Shown here in pieces: positions 22,890-35,787 of a stretch of 64,000 nucleotides of DNA. The position numbers and the translations under genes are program-made. Source of the stretch: Lingula anatina (Eukaryota > Brachiopoda > Lingulata > Lingulida > Lingulidae); assembly GCF_001039355.2 (NCBI RefSeq), contig NW_019775547.1, forward strand, positions 41,085 through 105,084, given 5' to 3'. The number at the start of each line of letters is the position of its first letter. Positions within the stretch are counted from its first letter, which is position 1. Below the pieces are notes generated by a model that made no database searches, was not told the origin of the DNA, and saw only the letters and a list, made by a program, of their open reading frames with translations.

Positions 22890-24660
22890 GGCGAATATGT
22901 TTCTTCAATATGATCATGTGTTAGTGAACAAACTGACGTGCATTAGGTCCAAAATTAACTAAACTCAAGACTTAGAGACAAATTATTCTTACGGTATCAT
23001 ATTAAATAATTAAAAAAGCTAAGAAGAGGAATAAAACATAGAGTAAGAATAAATAAAGATAGAAGTAAAAATTAAATAAAAGTGAGAAAACCCAGGCAGT
23101 AAAGGCAATAACCTACTTGTAAGCAGGGAACGCCGCCTTTATAATCAAATTCAATAGTGTTCAAAAAGGCGTAAGAATTTTTTTGGCTTGGTTGTCAACC
23201 AGTCCTTGTGCACTGCTGGTGCATTTGACCGCGATTAATTGAAAATAAGACCCACCCAGACATAATAAGGGACGCTGAAGGACACTCCTTCCAGTCTTGG
23301 ACATAATAACGAATTTTGTCCATGTTCCATGTAAGGTCGCTGCCCATATGACTGTGAGGATATAGTGTTAAGGTCCCGGAGATCAAGGAGTGCCACGTCG
23401 ATGTTATACAAGGACGGTGTTCGTGAACCACATTTTAGCCGTTAATTGGCGTGGAGGAAGCAGCACCTCGAATTTCTGCGTAGGTAAAAAGGTTTCCTTT
23501 CGCGTGTGAAACTGAACAGCTATTGGGTTTATCATGAGAAATGCACATTTAAAAAAAATCCATATGATTTGTTTTTATTTAGTGGAAACCCGGAGACTTA
23601 ATATGCTGCTGTGACTGAAACGAAGTATTGATATAAATCACCGGCGACTAGGAAGCACTCATTTCGGCACGTATTTCTTCCTTGTAGCTTACATTATTTT
23701 GTAGTTTCTCTTAATCTTGTACAGAGGACGTACTCTAATAAATAATGTCAATAGCGGATAAGGCATCCCTTACAAAAGGAGCGAGGAAATGTCCCTCGGG
23801 TTTGATTTGACCATGTAACACAGTTGGCATAACACCAAAAATATTTATTTTTAGACATAATAATGGCATTGGAAGTGGATTTTATTTTGTAGATACTGCA
23901 CTCATGTGAGCTTATTGAAATAGGTAACTGAGGCAGAATGTCTCCTTTCTTCAATTTCACAACTAGAGTGAACTGAAAGCATGAGAAAATGATAAGGCAT
24001 TAGGCATGTAGGTGTCCCCTTTGTGAATTGAAAAAAAATCACGTTTTATTGTGTTTACTTTGCTGTAAACAAATTATTAATAACTATACATGTCACTTTC
24101 TTTGATTCCTGTTTCTTTATTTGATACTACTGCTTATTGATCCAAAATTGTTTTTCATTTGCTTCCCCCCCCCAAAAAAAAAAAAAAATGTAAAGGACAG
24201 AAAGGAACTGATTTCGTCGGATGAACGCACATGTTTTAATGTGTCGCTTTTGTTGTCTTACGTGAAGCTAATAACTAAATTTATCATATACTACGTCAAT
24301 CTTTAACGCAGCTTGTTAAAGGTCAAATAACAAGAACGTTCTTCTAAAGTTTCGAACTTTGACTCATTGAATTAAAAACAATGATCATCAGAAATGCTTA
24401 CATTTAAACACCTAAAGGATATCTAGAAATCTGACCAGTACCTGGTATAAGTAGGTGCACATGGGAATGTTTTCATAACCAAAACGAAATAACTGTTCAG
24501 TCCACCAGGATTTGATTACAGTTCTATCCATATTGCACTCAAAGCAACAGAGGGAGTCACCTTTTTTATTACTTGCCATTTTTTCCTTTGGGTTAAGTTT
24601 TTTTTTATTAAATTTATTGTTTTAAATGTGTCTCGTTGGTGGTCAGAAAAAAATCAATAA
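22890..24660. other. Intergenic sequence without recognised features
   Basis: Only short open stretches, low-complexity A runs and no domain-bearing frame. Confidence 0.45.
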
Positions 24661-24663
24661 GTG

Positions 24664-24826
24664 AATAGATAGATAGATAGGTAGATAGAGAGATAGAAAG
24701 ATGAAATAGGCAGAGGAAAATAAATTGTGATATTTCAAAATCTGAGTTATAGATAGGTAGACAGAGAGATAGAAAGATGAAATAGGCAGAGGAAAATAAA
24801 TTGTGATATTTCAAAATCTGAGTTAT
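24664..24826. repeat. GATA-rich stretch and a 2-copy tandem repeat of about 76 bp
   Basis: A GATA microsatellite leads into two nearly identical copies of a unit containing GATAGAAAGATGAAATAGGC and AAATTGTGATATTTCAAAAT. Near identity implies a recent duplication. Confidence 0.85.
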
Positions 24827-25033
24827 GCAACATGAACAGTTGGTATAATAAAAAAATTTTAATTTCTAAATAGCGCAGAATTTCAGTTCAGAATAAATAA
24901 ATNGGGCCCTTTAGCGGGCCCCAGATCCTACGCCAAGGGGGGTGGGGGCTTTGCATCCGCGGACCCCCCTTCAAATAATCTTGGATCCGCCCCTGTACAT
25001 GTAATTCACTATACACTTATACAGCGGGCCTAC

Positions 25034-25322
25034 ATTCGGACTAATGAACCTTCGGACCAATGCACCTTCGGACTATCGAACCTTCGGACCAATGAACCTT
25101 CAATGCACATTCGGACCATTGAACCTTCGGACTGTTGAACCTTCGGACTATTGAACCTTCGGACTATTGAACCTTCGGACTGTTGAACCTTCGGACTATT
25201 GAACCTTCGGACTATTGCTACGGGAACCTTCGGACCAATGAATCCTTGATTAAAAAATCGATGAAAATGTTACCACTTTTCGGACCAATGAACCTTCGGA
25301 CCAATGAACCTTCGGACTATCG
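25034..25322. repeat. 16-bp minisatellite CTTCGGACTATTGAAC
   Basis: About 16 copies of CTTCGGACTATTGAAC and its variant CTTCGGACCAATGAAC, with one break of about 50 bases around 25220-25275. Units differ mainly at the TATT/CAAT position. Confidence 0.9.
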
Positions 25323-25329
25323 AGACGCC

Positions 25330-28300
25330 CCCAGATTGGCCGTAAGCTAACGGTTTGAAAGTTTTCGGTTTATGTTTAATAATTTTCATTAATGATATTT
25401 CGATTTTTGGTCTCTTCCTTCAAACATATAGTCACCACACCTGGGATAAACAAGTTCAAGTCAGTCCCAGGTTCAAGCGCTATGTAGCCCTTCTAACCCG
25501 AGAACATATTCATGTTTAGGGCTTGTAATTCGTATCTGAGGAATGAAAACATCAAATTTCAGCGAATATTGGGTAATTTCCTTCCTACAATTAACATCTT
25601 CACCTAGTTGCCAACCACTGTTACAGATCAGAAGCATGAATATCTATGTTTTAGCACTTCAATTGCTATCGATTTTCACATTCTCTCTCTGTTCTGTCTT
25701 GGGCTAGCACTAAAGTAAATAACCAAAAAATCAGATAAAATACTAGAGCATGGATATCTATATATATTTATATATGGATATAGACATGTGAAAATACTGG
25801 TATGTTTGCGGCTAACCGAGACTCCTCAGTTTAACCACGAGAGCACTGATATATTATAAACAAAACAACCCCACCCCCTAACTAACTCACGTATAGCCTT
25901 TCAAGCGTATGAAGTGTCCCATCAAAACTGAAATCGCTTGGGTTTTATCCAGGGAGACCCCCCTGAACACATGTGAACTACGCGGTGACCTGTTTAATAT
26001 TGCACATTGTTTCAACCAATAGTCCTAGTTCTAATGTAATATAAAAAAACGGCGACATTACACGAGCAGAACATTTACATGACCTAGAAGTCTATAGAAG
26101 AAGTGAAGGCAGATCAAATGTCTAACAAGCCTTCACAAGCTGGTGAAAAAGGTCGTGTCCCCAAGCCACCTACTCGCTTTGATTGCAAGGTGACACGAAT
26201 GATCTTTAAATCGTGCAAAGAAACTAAAAAATATTGAGGAAAGGTAACCTACCGCACCCCTAACCGACACACTAATCGCGTCTGGGACAGTAGACTGCAG
26301 TCAGTTTTAAGGATAAATGTCTTATCGACTTCCCTCCTTTATTCAACTTTTATCTGTATAATACATCGATCAACCCCTTCTCTTTCTCTGTTTCTTTCAC
26401 ATATAATACTTATCAATATATATCTGAAATAAATATATTTTAGGGTTAAATCTCCTTTTTTGTTTTGTTATTCACCAACCCACGGACGTCTGCATGCACA
26501 GAGGGAGACCAAGTTTATCGTCAATTGTGCGAATAATTAAAGTGGTGTGAGATAGTGATCGCTTTTCGACGTACTAATGTCTCTTATTATCCAAGATATC
26601 ATCATGAAAATTGGCGTGGGCGTCGACCCTGGTGTGAAGTACAATCCGGTGTCATCGCCTGGTCTGAAAATTTTTCATCTAAGTTATATGAGCCCCTAAT
26701 TAAATATTTCCCTTAAATAAGGCATTATTTCGCCCTTTTAATGATTACATCAGAAATAAATTAAAGCCTTTCATGAAAAAATTTGGGACCGACTCGTAGA
26801 TTGAACTTATACATGTAGTTGTTAAAATGGCATTGAGGGAAATCTGTTTGAAATCGATATTACAATTTTCACCTCTGAAACGCTGTTTTTAGGTCATCCT
26901 ATTTTATATTTGATGCAACAGCTGTTTTTACGTCATCCTATTTTATATATATTTGATGCAACAGCATTGCTCCATTACATGACATTGTTTATTTTCCCAT
27001 GGAGTGTGCCAACAATCTTTGATAAACGGAGGACCGGGCTGATGATGATGATGATCTAAACAGGGTGAAAAGTCCCCCCTTGAAGGCCCTAAGATTAATT
27101 TCGATTAAAATCGACTTTGCAAAGTAAACTATTTAAGACTAGTCGTCTAAATTAAGACTCAGACCACATGTGAAACTGTGCCTTAGACCCCGGTGCACAA
27201 TAAACAGACTTAGAGTAAAACTCCGGTGTACTTTGGATCCTGATAAAAGAAGTAATAAACCATGTTAAAAAAGAAATGGAGATTTTTTCCAAAAAAAAAA
27301 GTAAGAAAAAGTACGCGTGTTTTAAATTGCAAAGTGATTAGTCACTGATATGTAGTATTGCAGAATTGCCGAGGACGTGATACTAGTACGCCACAATGTT
27401 CGGTCTGAGGGTTGAGACAAAACTTTAAAAAATCTAAATTCTTCGGTTAAATTGGGCTGTATCTAAAACGATCTGATTAAGGCCTTCACTCGAGCCCAAA
27501 TAGGATATCACCTCATTTAACCCAGTCATGCGTCAATAAACACCTGTATTCAACCAAAGGGTACATGTGGGATCCAGACGCGTCCTTGTTCAAGCCATGC
27601 GCTTTGTTACTCCCGTGTTACGGTCAAAGCAAAGACATATAACGTATTCTTACCTTGTATGACGCGTCCTGTGTCTAATTAAAATGAATACTGGTGCTTT
27701 CTAAGCTTTATACTGCTTAATAGTATACCGGTACCGTTTATCATAATATAACACTGGCATTCGTTGTAATATAAACCAGACACATTGTTGTGTGGCCTGT
27801 ATACAGTCTATACAAGTAGGAACGGTAGAAAGTAGGACATGTACCGACATCACCTTCTAAAATAGGTTATTAGTTGAACCATGGAAATATACGATATTTA
27901 TATGGTTGAACTTAGAAAAAACAGTCACGTAACCCCAGATGATGCTTGAAATTACCTTTAAAAACTGCCAAGGCCTGTATCTTAAGTGGTCTTCAGTGAC
28001 AGGACTTCAGGGTACCCTGGACCTCTGTATTCAAATGAACTTTGCTTGTCCACTTGCGGAGTCAGCTGTCTTGTTGTTACTATACGTCACATGGCTGACC
28101 ACATTCCAACCCGAGGGGATGAAAGCGAGCCTGATCCGCGTCTCAGAAATCAAAACGCCATTTCTGAACCCGGTACATACGTGATGATGGCATGATGTCA
28201 CCAATAAAGCATGGACTTCTCATCGTTTGTGATGTCTCCAGACTGCGAGAGAATGGAGGTTCTTTTCACCTTAAAGTAATATAAACTCTATGTCTTGTTT

Positions 28301-28440
28301 GGCAATGCTTTGCCAACTGTGATCAACTTTGCGCTTGTTAACTTTCGTAGCTAGCGATCACTTTAGCGGTCCAAACAAACTGAGTAAACAAAACACTCAA
28401 TGTTATTATTTAGCTTAATAAGATTAAATTAAAAGCACAT
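25330..28440. other. Intergenic sequence, mostly featureless
   Basis: No gene can be supported. A 42-base direct duplication containing GTCATCCTATTTTATAT and GATGCAACAGC occupies about 26884-26968. A short frame at 26119-26238 (39 codons, basic) and one at 27986-28195 followed by AATAAA at about 28203 are open, but lack family similarity or splice support. Confidence 0.45.
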
Positions 28441-28478
28441 CAAAATTCAAACCATTTACCCGCACACACACCACATGC

Positions 28479-28480
<2 letters not shown>

Positions 28481-28534
<54 letters not shown>

Positions 28535-28549
28535 AATATATATATATAG
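28481..28549. repeat. Compound (CT)n/(TA)n microsatellite
   Basis: CT run followed directly by a TA run. Confidence 0.95.
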
Positions 28550-28971
28550 GCCTATATCACCGACTGTGAATTAATCAATGGACTCTCTTTTTCACACCGC
28601 AAACCAAATCGCTAGGTCTGGACACACTGTCTACGAGACTGTCGTGTTACAGGTTACAGACACTGTCCTGTCTCCGCGAACAAGAAAAATGATATTCCAA
28701 CAATTCTGTCACAGGCATCCTGTAAGACAACAGGCGACTACATGTAGCCTATTTATCACAAACGATAGTGCTAGAGAAGACCTCCAGTAAGACATAAACA
28801 CTACTGAGAGAGAGAGAAACAAAAATGAAATGGACTTAATTTGTGTTGTCAAATTGTGCCCATTTTGCAAGTTGATCTGCATTTTTGCAATATAAAATCT
28901 TAGTAAATTTCGAAGAAAATTATAATACTGAATGATTTTTGCAAAACAAATAAAGAAACAAAATATAACAA

Positions 28972-29340
28972 TGTAACCCGGCTGGTTACGTAGTTTTTGA
29001 GCGGGTAGCAAACTTGAAAACGCCGAAGACATCAATGGTATCTCATGAAGATCTTTATTTGTTGACGGGCTACAATCTGGCACGCAGGCAGGGACAGTCA
29101 CGACGACCTCCCGGGGTCTCTCTGTGTCACTAACTGAGAAGCCCTCACTTTATAGGGAATCGTTCTAAGTCCTGCGTGCCCGATAACTATTACTAAATGT
29201 GTGTAATTTATAGGAATAATAAAAGAACTAAATGTAACATACGTGATTAATAGGAAGTATGATAAAACTAAATGCAGGGACTATATTACATTTCATAGTA
29301 GCCCTGAACACGGATATGTTCTCCGGGCAGGAAGGTTACA
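28972..29340. mobile_element. Possible solo LTR
   Basis: A 369-base block starts TGTAACC and ends GGTTACA, the TG...CA inverted termini of retroviral-type LTRs. It has a TTTATAGGG-like TATA stretch inside and moderate GC content. I do not see a clean target-site duplication (AACAA versus TAACG), and no internal retrotransposon domain lies beside it, so the call is tentative. Confidence 0.4.
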
Positions 29341-29761
29341 TAACGCTCGGACCTGGGAATGGCCTCAACTGAAATTTTCCCATGTGTAGTGAGTGCTTTT
29401 GGTGGAAAAGATCAAAAGAGCGAAATGACTATAATGAGGCCAAAGTATTTCTACAATTTTAGAGTCGGCACCAGGTTTCCATTTTCTGTCATCTGAAAGG
29501 GGTGTATCTTCAATTACTAAAATAAATTACTCTACCGAGATTTTTGTTTCTAATTTTGGTTTCTCTTCCGTGATTGAAAATGTGATTTAAAGGCAGAGAC
29601 AAATTGTATAACACTACCGTGTTATAACAACAACAAAAATATTTAAGAGGATTTACTGGCAAGATTTATTTTTTTCTTTGAAAAAAATCTTATTGGTGCT
29701 CCCGTGGTCCTGCACTTGGATTTGTTTCATTGCCCCCTCCAATGCTGTTTGGTTGTCACCA

Positions 29762-29945
29762 TTTAACTGGTCATGATGTGGACTTGGGTTTTCTTTGCGC
29801 GACCCTAAGTAAATCTGACACGAACCGTGGAATCTCTAGATTGCGTTATCCACTAAGTAAGTCAAAAACGTAATGTCGTATTTCGGGCCCACGCTTGAAT
29901 GAAGCGAACAAAATTATAAGTTTAGGACATTCATTCCATATGTAT
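29762..29945 (-). mobile_element. LINE-derived fragment (inverted copy of 37660-37830)
   Basis: On the minus strand it matches 37660-37830 closely, sharing TATGGAATGAATGTCC, GACTTACTTAGTGGATAACG and TTCCACGGTTCGTGTCA. In the 37 kb copy this segment continues from LINE protein remnants, which is the basis for the assignment. Confidence 0.6.
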
Positions 29946-30139
29946 GGTTCATTACATATTTCGACGTTCGCCAGTTTACATTAAAATGCGCCAAAGAAAA
30001 TCCGACTCTATAGACACAAAATGGCCAGGAGGAAAGGTGTATAGGAGAAAAGATACATCTTCGCACGACGAAGATCGGCCGGTCAGGCGGTATCACCAGA
30101 CCGGTGTGGTAAGTATGAATGTTATTTCTATATTATAAG

Positions 30140-31480
30140 AGCTGATGTTAACTAAATTCTGGGTAAATTTTGATGTATAGTATTTAGCGCCTTTTAGTTT
30201 GTTTCATGTCGCGGTACCAATTTTTAACTTTTCATCTTAAAAGATGAATTAAGTTTTCAAATTCTTTGCAAAATAAGAGAAATTTGTCGATATAATGTTT
30301 ATTTTTTAAGATCGTCACAGTTCAGTTTTAGTTTACCTATTTAAAGTTAAATTTTCATGATCGTTAGAGAGAGATTTGATGGCTTCTCTGTGGTTTAAGT
30401 CGATTTTATACGGGAGTCTCAGACTTTTTGATGTCGGGACCCGTATTACAGGTACGAAGCAGGAATGGGCAGGTTACTTAGTTTTTCAAAAGAAACAAGA
30501 GGTCATTAGTGCACGGAAAATGTTTTTGTCGGTAAGAAACTCCGCACACGTGATACGTGGTAGGAACAAGCAGGTTAATACATTTTCGGCAAAGGCCAGA
30601 GATCGTCGATCTGCGTATATGAGTAAGGCGAGTTTTGCGGTGTTGGTGTAATACATCGTGTTTTGGGGTTATAACTGTTGCGTCGTTTGTATGTAAATAT
30701 TGTTTAGTGACTGACAATATTCCTGCTTTGTAAAAAAAAGGGTATTTTGCATTTAGTCTTCGTTTACTAGTATACGTTTATTGTTTCGGTAATAGCGTGC
30801 GATCAGACATATGCGATCTTTATTGTGGAAGTTAATTTTCATGGTAAATTATGTAAATCACGAAAAGTAACTTTAAAAGTGAACAAATGATTAATCATTA
30901 CAAATGCCTGTGAAGTTGAGCAAGTGCCGACAGAGGCAGTGGGTAAGATAAGGTGTTTGCAATTTGCGCCATCAAGATAATGATAATGATCAGAGGTAAC
31001 GAAGTAATGATCGGAGATAACGTCGGAATATTGTGATTTAGGTAAAAACGACTTCGTGGCAGTTAAGTATGCAACGAAGGGCACAGTTGAATGCTTAAGT
31101 AACATTGAAAAGGGCGACGAAATTAACCGGACAGCACCGGTCGAGGAAAAGCACGTGCGTAGGCAGACAGAAATTAAAAACGGACACACAGACAGACAAA
31201 CACGCGACCGGTGTAGGCTACTTAAGTACTTTTCTATTATGCGAGAATGATAATTAAAAGTTGTGACGGTTAATGAAGGAAGGAGGCTCATATGGCGTGG
31301 TGAAAACAGGCTAGTTTACCTCGAGGTGAGGTTTGTGACCAAGTATTTTATTTTTTTAAAGGTTATCCTGCTCTGAGTTAGGAGTGAAGAACTGATAAGT
31401 TCCTAAAATCCTAGGGATATTAGGGCTGCTCGTTAATTTAGATCCATGGATAAATGCAAGTTAGACCAGATATTTTCTTT
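30140..31480. other. Sequence without recognised features
   Basis: An open stretch from 30376 to 30651 (91 codons) has no domain or splice context. Nothing else is supportable. Confidence 0.4.
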
Positions 31481-31486
31481 AAGGGT

Positions 31487-31800
31487 ACCATGCTCTACCC
31501 TCTACCAGGGCCACAGATGACTTTTCACAGAATATTCACAGATATGTCTTTAGATAAATAGACGGTCATTTTACTGTCTCTGGTTTTACTATCTCTGGTT
31601 TTTCCCATTTTCCCTATACAATGTATAATCTGCCACCCTGGTAGAGGGTAAACATGCTCCACGTTGGAGTGTCGGAACTGGTATTTTAGACCAGGTATTC
31701 TTATGTTGATGCCTGCCCAAGGGAGGGTTAGGTAACAGAACGGGTGTTCTGTGGGAACTGGGTAAAAATTTATTATTATTATTATTATTATTCTGCTGTT
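31487..31800. repeat. Inverted-repeat block with TTA tail
   Basis: CTACCCTCTACCAGGG near 31497 is answered by CCCTGGTAGAGGGT near 31635 in inverse orientation, and the block finishes with (ATT)n at about 31770-31792. Could be a small SINE-like or MITE-like unit; the class is not determined. Confidence 0.45.
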
Positions 31801-31819
31801 GAGTAACCAACCATGATGA

Positions 31820-34440
31820 TAGATAGGACGGATGTCCTGTGATTGAGGAAACTCACACAGCTTTGCTTGCAATAGGGCCGGATGTTGCTGGCAAGGCGGG
31901 CCGTGACGGCGCTATTAGCTTGATTAGGTCTAACTGGGGTTTTCCTGTTGTCTGGGATGAAAGGTGGTGTTTCTATCCATGTAAACTTTGTTTGTCATTT
32001 TTATGTTTTGTTTCCTTGGAATAAATTGGTTCAAGTGTTTTCTTCTTGAATTAATGCTTATACAGTATATGCGTAATGAAAGAAAAGGAATAGTTATGAA
32101 ACTCTAACACCGCCCAGAATATTTAAAAGCGCTTTAAATAACACTGACATTCATTAAAGGACAATGTTCATGTAAAAATCCATTTCTCGAATTTTGAAGA
32201 TACAGCACTCAATCTATACACTAGAGGTATGTTTTAATCGATCCCCGCCATTTAAAAATTATAAAAACAATCTATTAGTAGAAAAAAAAGCGTTTTAGTA
32301 AACCTCACCTCAATATGCAAAAATGAAGCAACAGATCTGGGTCACGTGGTACTGTGACGACAATCACGATAAAGGTCTATGAGACTCAACTGAGCTGCAT
32401 GGTGCATACTATACAGACGTAGAAGTTAAGGAAAGTTGTGTTGAACGGAGTTGAGGAATTTTCGTTATGCCTCGGTGTGTTGCCGTGGGATTCACCAAAA
32501 TTGCAGCTCTCTTTGACAATCTTTCTTTGTCTGTGACGGTCTTCCGTGACTTACTTACTAACTTCGGTGACAATAGTTGCGATGCTCTAGATCATGGTCA
32601 CCTCAGGTGGTTTAGATCATATCAAGAGCTGGTAGTCTTTCAGATTAACTGTCATCAGTTGGCAAACTTACTGATTGCTGATGCATTTTAAATGCATTGT
32701 AGTTGACCAAAAGCTCGTTTACAACAAACCTGTTAATTATGCACCGCTGCAATTCCCAAGCCAGGTAATAACAGGTATGAAACTCGTCTTGGTGGGCTTT
32801 CATATTTTTCAATATATCTCATTTATTTCATGGGGTTATTTTATTGGTATTTGTAAATGACGTTAAATATCAATACTTAAACAATTAAGTTCAAACACGG
32901 TCGCGAACATTAATAAAAGAAATTGCTCTCAGGGTATCTTGAAGCTTCCGTGGAAGAAAACGTGTTGAGGAAAAACAGGAAAAAGAGCGTTATATTAAAG
33001 AAAAAATGGGAACTGCTATAATAAAATGGTTCGTTATCCTAATTCGTTTATGCTTTGAGGATTTGTTTCTGAAGATTATTTCATCTGAAATATTAAATAA
33101 TTTAAAAGATTGATTATTTTATAACTTGAAACGCAAATTCTGCGTCAGTACGCAATTTTTTTTTTTTGCAAATTTGTAAGCTTATAACACCGTGCTATAA
33201 AGATCTACTCAAGAAAAAAATTTGCTTGGGTAAAATTGAGTACGGAATGAACTGGAGACACTTGGCTTGTCATTAAGTTTACACGAAAATATGTCAGGTA
33301 ACTTTATACTGTCTTTGAAAGAGTAAAGATTGAAAGATAATTTTAGACAAACTTTGACGGGGGAAATACCTACAAAGAGTAATGGGCTATTTCGCCAACA
33401 TCTTGTTGAAAATTTTACACTGCAATTCTATTCAAATAAGCTAAGGAACTAATTGCCAAATTAATACTCTCATCACATAACAGGGGGGTAACCAGACCTG
33501 CAAAAATTGTACGCACATATTTAAAAAGATTACAAGCACATACAGCAAAATGTAGACTTACGCAAAACATGAAGGACAGCGTAATCACAGCAAATGTACC
33601 TCATATAGTAGCTTAATTTCCATTAATAATAAAATCATCATTTAAGTCAAAAATATTCTTGCGATTTAATAACTATTTTAATTTACCCAGAACGGTATAT
33701 TTATTTTAAAGGCGGTTAACTGAAATATAGTTTTATGATTTGTTTGTGAAAATTGCCCATGTCACCCTGTTAGTTTGGAGGTCTAAGCTGGATCAAGTCC
33801 GTGTTAAAATTCCTATGAAGTTGTGCAGGAAAAATTCTTCCTTTCTTTCTCTAGCTCCTCGATAAACCTGGTGTTCAGATTTTATCTAGTACCCCCAGGT
33901 CTACGGGAGCTGCGCTTTGTAACTAACGCACAGGTAGATTTTTACCTGAGATAACTGGAGTAAAGCTTAGATAGAGAGTGCGTTCGATACAAGCAAGACA
34001 AATTGAATGCCATTTAACCCTCTAATTAAGAGGTAAAGGAAGTTCCAGGTAGATGGATGATTAAGATAGGACTTGTAAAGGTAACGGGCATTGTTTACCT
34101 CAGTTTAATAAAAGTATGCAAGACGGAGTGTCAGCGGTTTAATAAAATAAATTGAATTTCACAAATAACATGGACCTCATATGCAATAATCAACATTTCC
34201 CTTAACTCATTCAAATGCAGTGTTTTATACAACTTGGGATAACCATAATGAAATGCTTGTTAAAGAAATGACTAGACGGGAAATGGTTTTACACAGCTTC
34301 ACGAGGATTTAGACCCCTCGGGTAAGAGATTTGAATGAGTATAAACTTTTATCAGAAGCCAGAGAAGTCATCTTACAGGTAGACAATGCAGCTCAGTTTG
34401 ACAGCTAAGCACGCTCTGTTCTCCAGTGGCTCGATTGTCG
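31820..34440. other. Intergenic sequence without recognised features
   Basis: An unrecognised open frame at 32467-32691 (74 codons) is slightly GC-richer than its surroundings, but nothing identifies it. The rest is AT-rich and non-coding in appearance. Confidence 0.4.
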
Positions 34441-34445
34441 TCATT

Positions 34446-34682
34446 GGACCACGTGACCACATAGCTCATCAACTCCCAGGCCGAGCAAATAGGACGTTTT
34501 TTAAAGCCAAAAATTTACANNNNNNNNNNNNNNNNNNNNNNNNNNNNNNNNNNNNNNNNNNNNNNNNNNNNNNNNNNNNNNNNNNNNNNNNNNNNNNNNN
34601 NNNNNNNNGGACCACGTGACCACGTAGCTCATTAACTCCCAGGCCGAGCAAATAGGACGTTTTTTAAAGCCAAAAATTTACA
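34446..34682. other. Assembly gap (N 34520-34608) flanked by a duplicated 74-bp segment
   Basis: The bases before the gap (34446-34519, beginning GGACCACGTGACCAC) recur almost identically after it (34609-34682), with about two substitutions. This is the usual appearance of a scaffold gap closed over the same locus from two alleles, though a real tandem repeat is possible. Confidence 0.85.
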
Positions 34683-35787
34683 AAATGAGCTTTTAATTTG
34701 TGTATTTGGATAAAGATATCGTTAGTTGGGCATGTTTTCTGAAGAATATGCTCCGTTGAAGCCATTCTGACGGTAAGAAGCAAATCCTTTAAGGCCCCCC
34801 GCCACACTTATTTAGAACCAGCAGGAATCAAGCAGCAATCAAGCAGAATGAATTAATTGAAAAATTCATACCATAATCGGGATAAGTTTATTTCACCAAT
34901 TATAAAATTCGGAGGGAATATTGCGAATGTTGTTAGAATGCAAATTCGGAGGGAATATTGCGAATGTTGTTAGAATGCAGTCAGAATATTCCGAATGAAT
35001 GCAAATGCCGTATGAGTGTGGTTTGACTGCTGGCCGACTACAGACTAAAGTAGGTCTCGAATGATATACGAAGCGAACTCAAAGGCAGTCAAAATGTGCC
35101 GGTATGGCTGCCAATGATGGTTTGAAATATAAAGAATTCAAACAGAATACAGCTGAAATACCTAAAATACTTAAAATAACTTTCTAACATGTTTAAAATG
35201 TAACACGATGCCCAGAATGTATAAATAACTCCACTGGAATGGTACGCGTAACTGATCAGAATGTTTCGAATGCTGTCAGAATGCCGTGAGAATATTTAGA
35301 ATGCAGTCAGTGCAGTTAGAATACTGTTCAAATGTCATTCAAAAATTTTCCACTTGGAATGCACTTTGAAAGTTTTTAACATTCGGGCCGATCACAACAA
35401 ATGCCATTCGATAATTTTCACTTGGAATGCACTTCGAAAGTTTTTGACATGACAAAAACATTCGAGCCGGCCACAAGAATGGATGAAAATATTTGGAATG
35501 TACTCAGAATTTTTAGAATGCTCTTCGAATATTCTGGAATACACAGTACAGAGAATTGTATTTCAGACGCTATTCTTAATAATTCTGTCTCTAGTGTGAC
35601 GGGAATTTAAAATCCCGCCAGAATGTTTCGAATGTGCCTCGGATGAGTGAAATATTAATTTTGCCAGCAATCGAACTACACTAGTGCGCCGTTCAAAGTA
35701 TATTCTAAATATTCTTACTGCCTTCTGACAGCATTATAAATATTCCTAGTTTTCCAACTATATTCGAACTGCTTTTGAGAGCTAATA

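Noticed and set aside
25034..25322. CRISPR-like regular spacing
   Set aside because: Contiguous 16-base tandem units without distinct spacers in an animal genome; it is a minisatellite.
26119..26238. Short basic 39-codon frame starting MSNKPSQAGEKGRV
   Set aside because: No promoter, splice or homology support.
27986..28195. Open frame followed by AATAAA, possibly a last exon
   Set aside because: No credible acceptor, no family similarity and no upstream exon; too weak to call.
29944..30138. Frame ending at a GTAAGT donor near 30111
   Set aside because: Begins inside LINE-derived sequence and has no partner exon; probably chance.
32467..32691. 74-codon frame, slightly GC-rich
   Set aside because: Content unrecognised on either strand; no gene signals around it.
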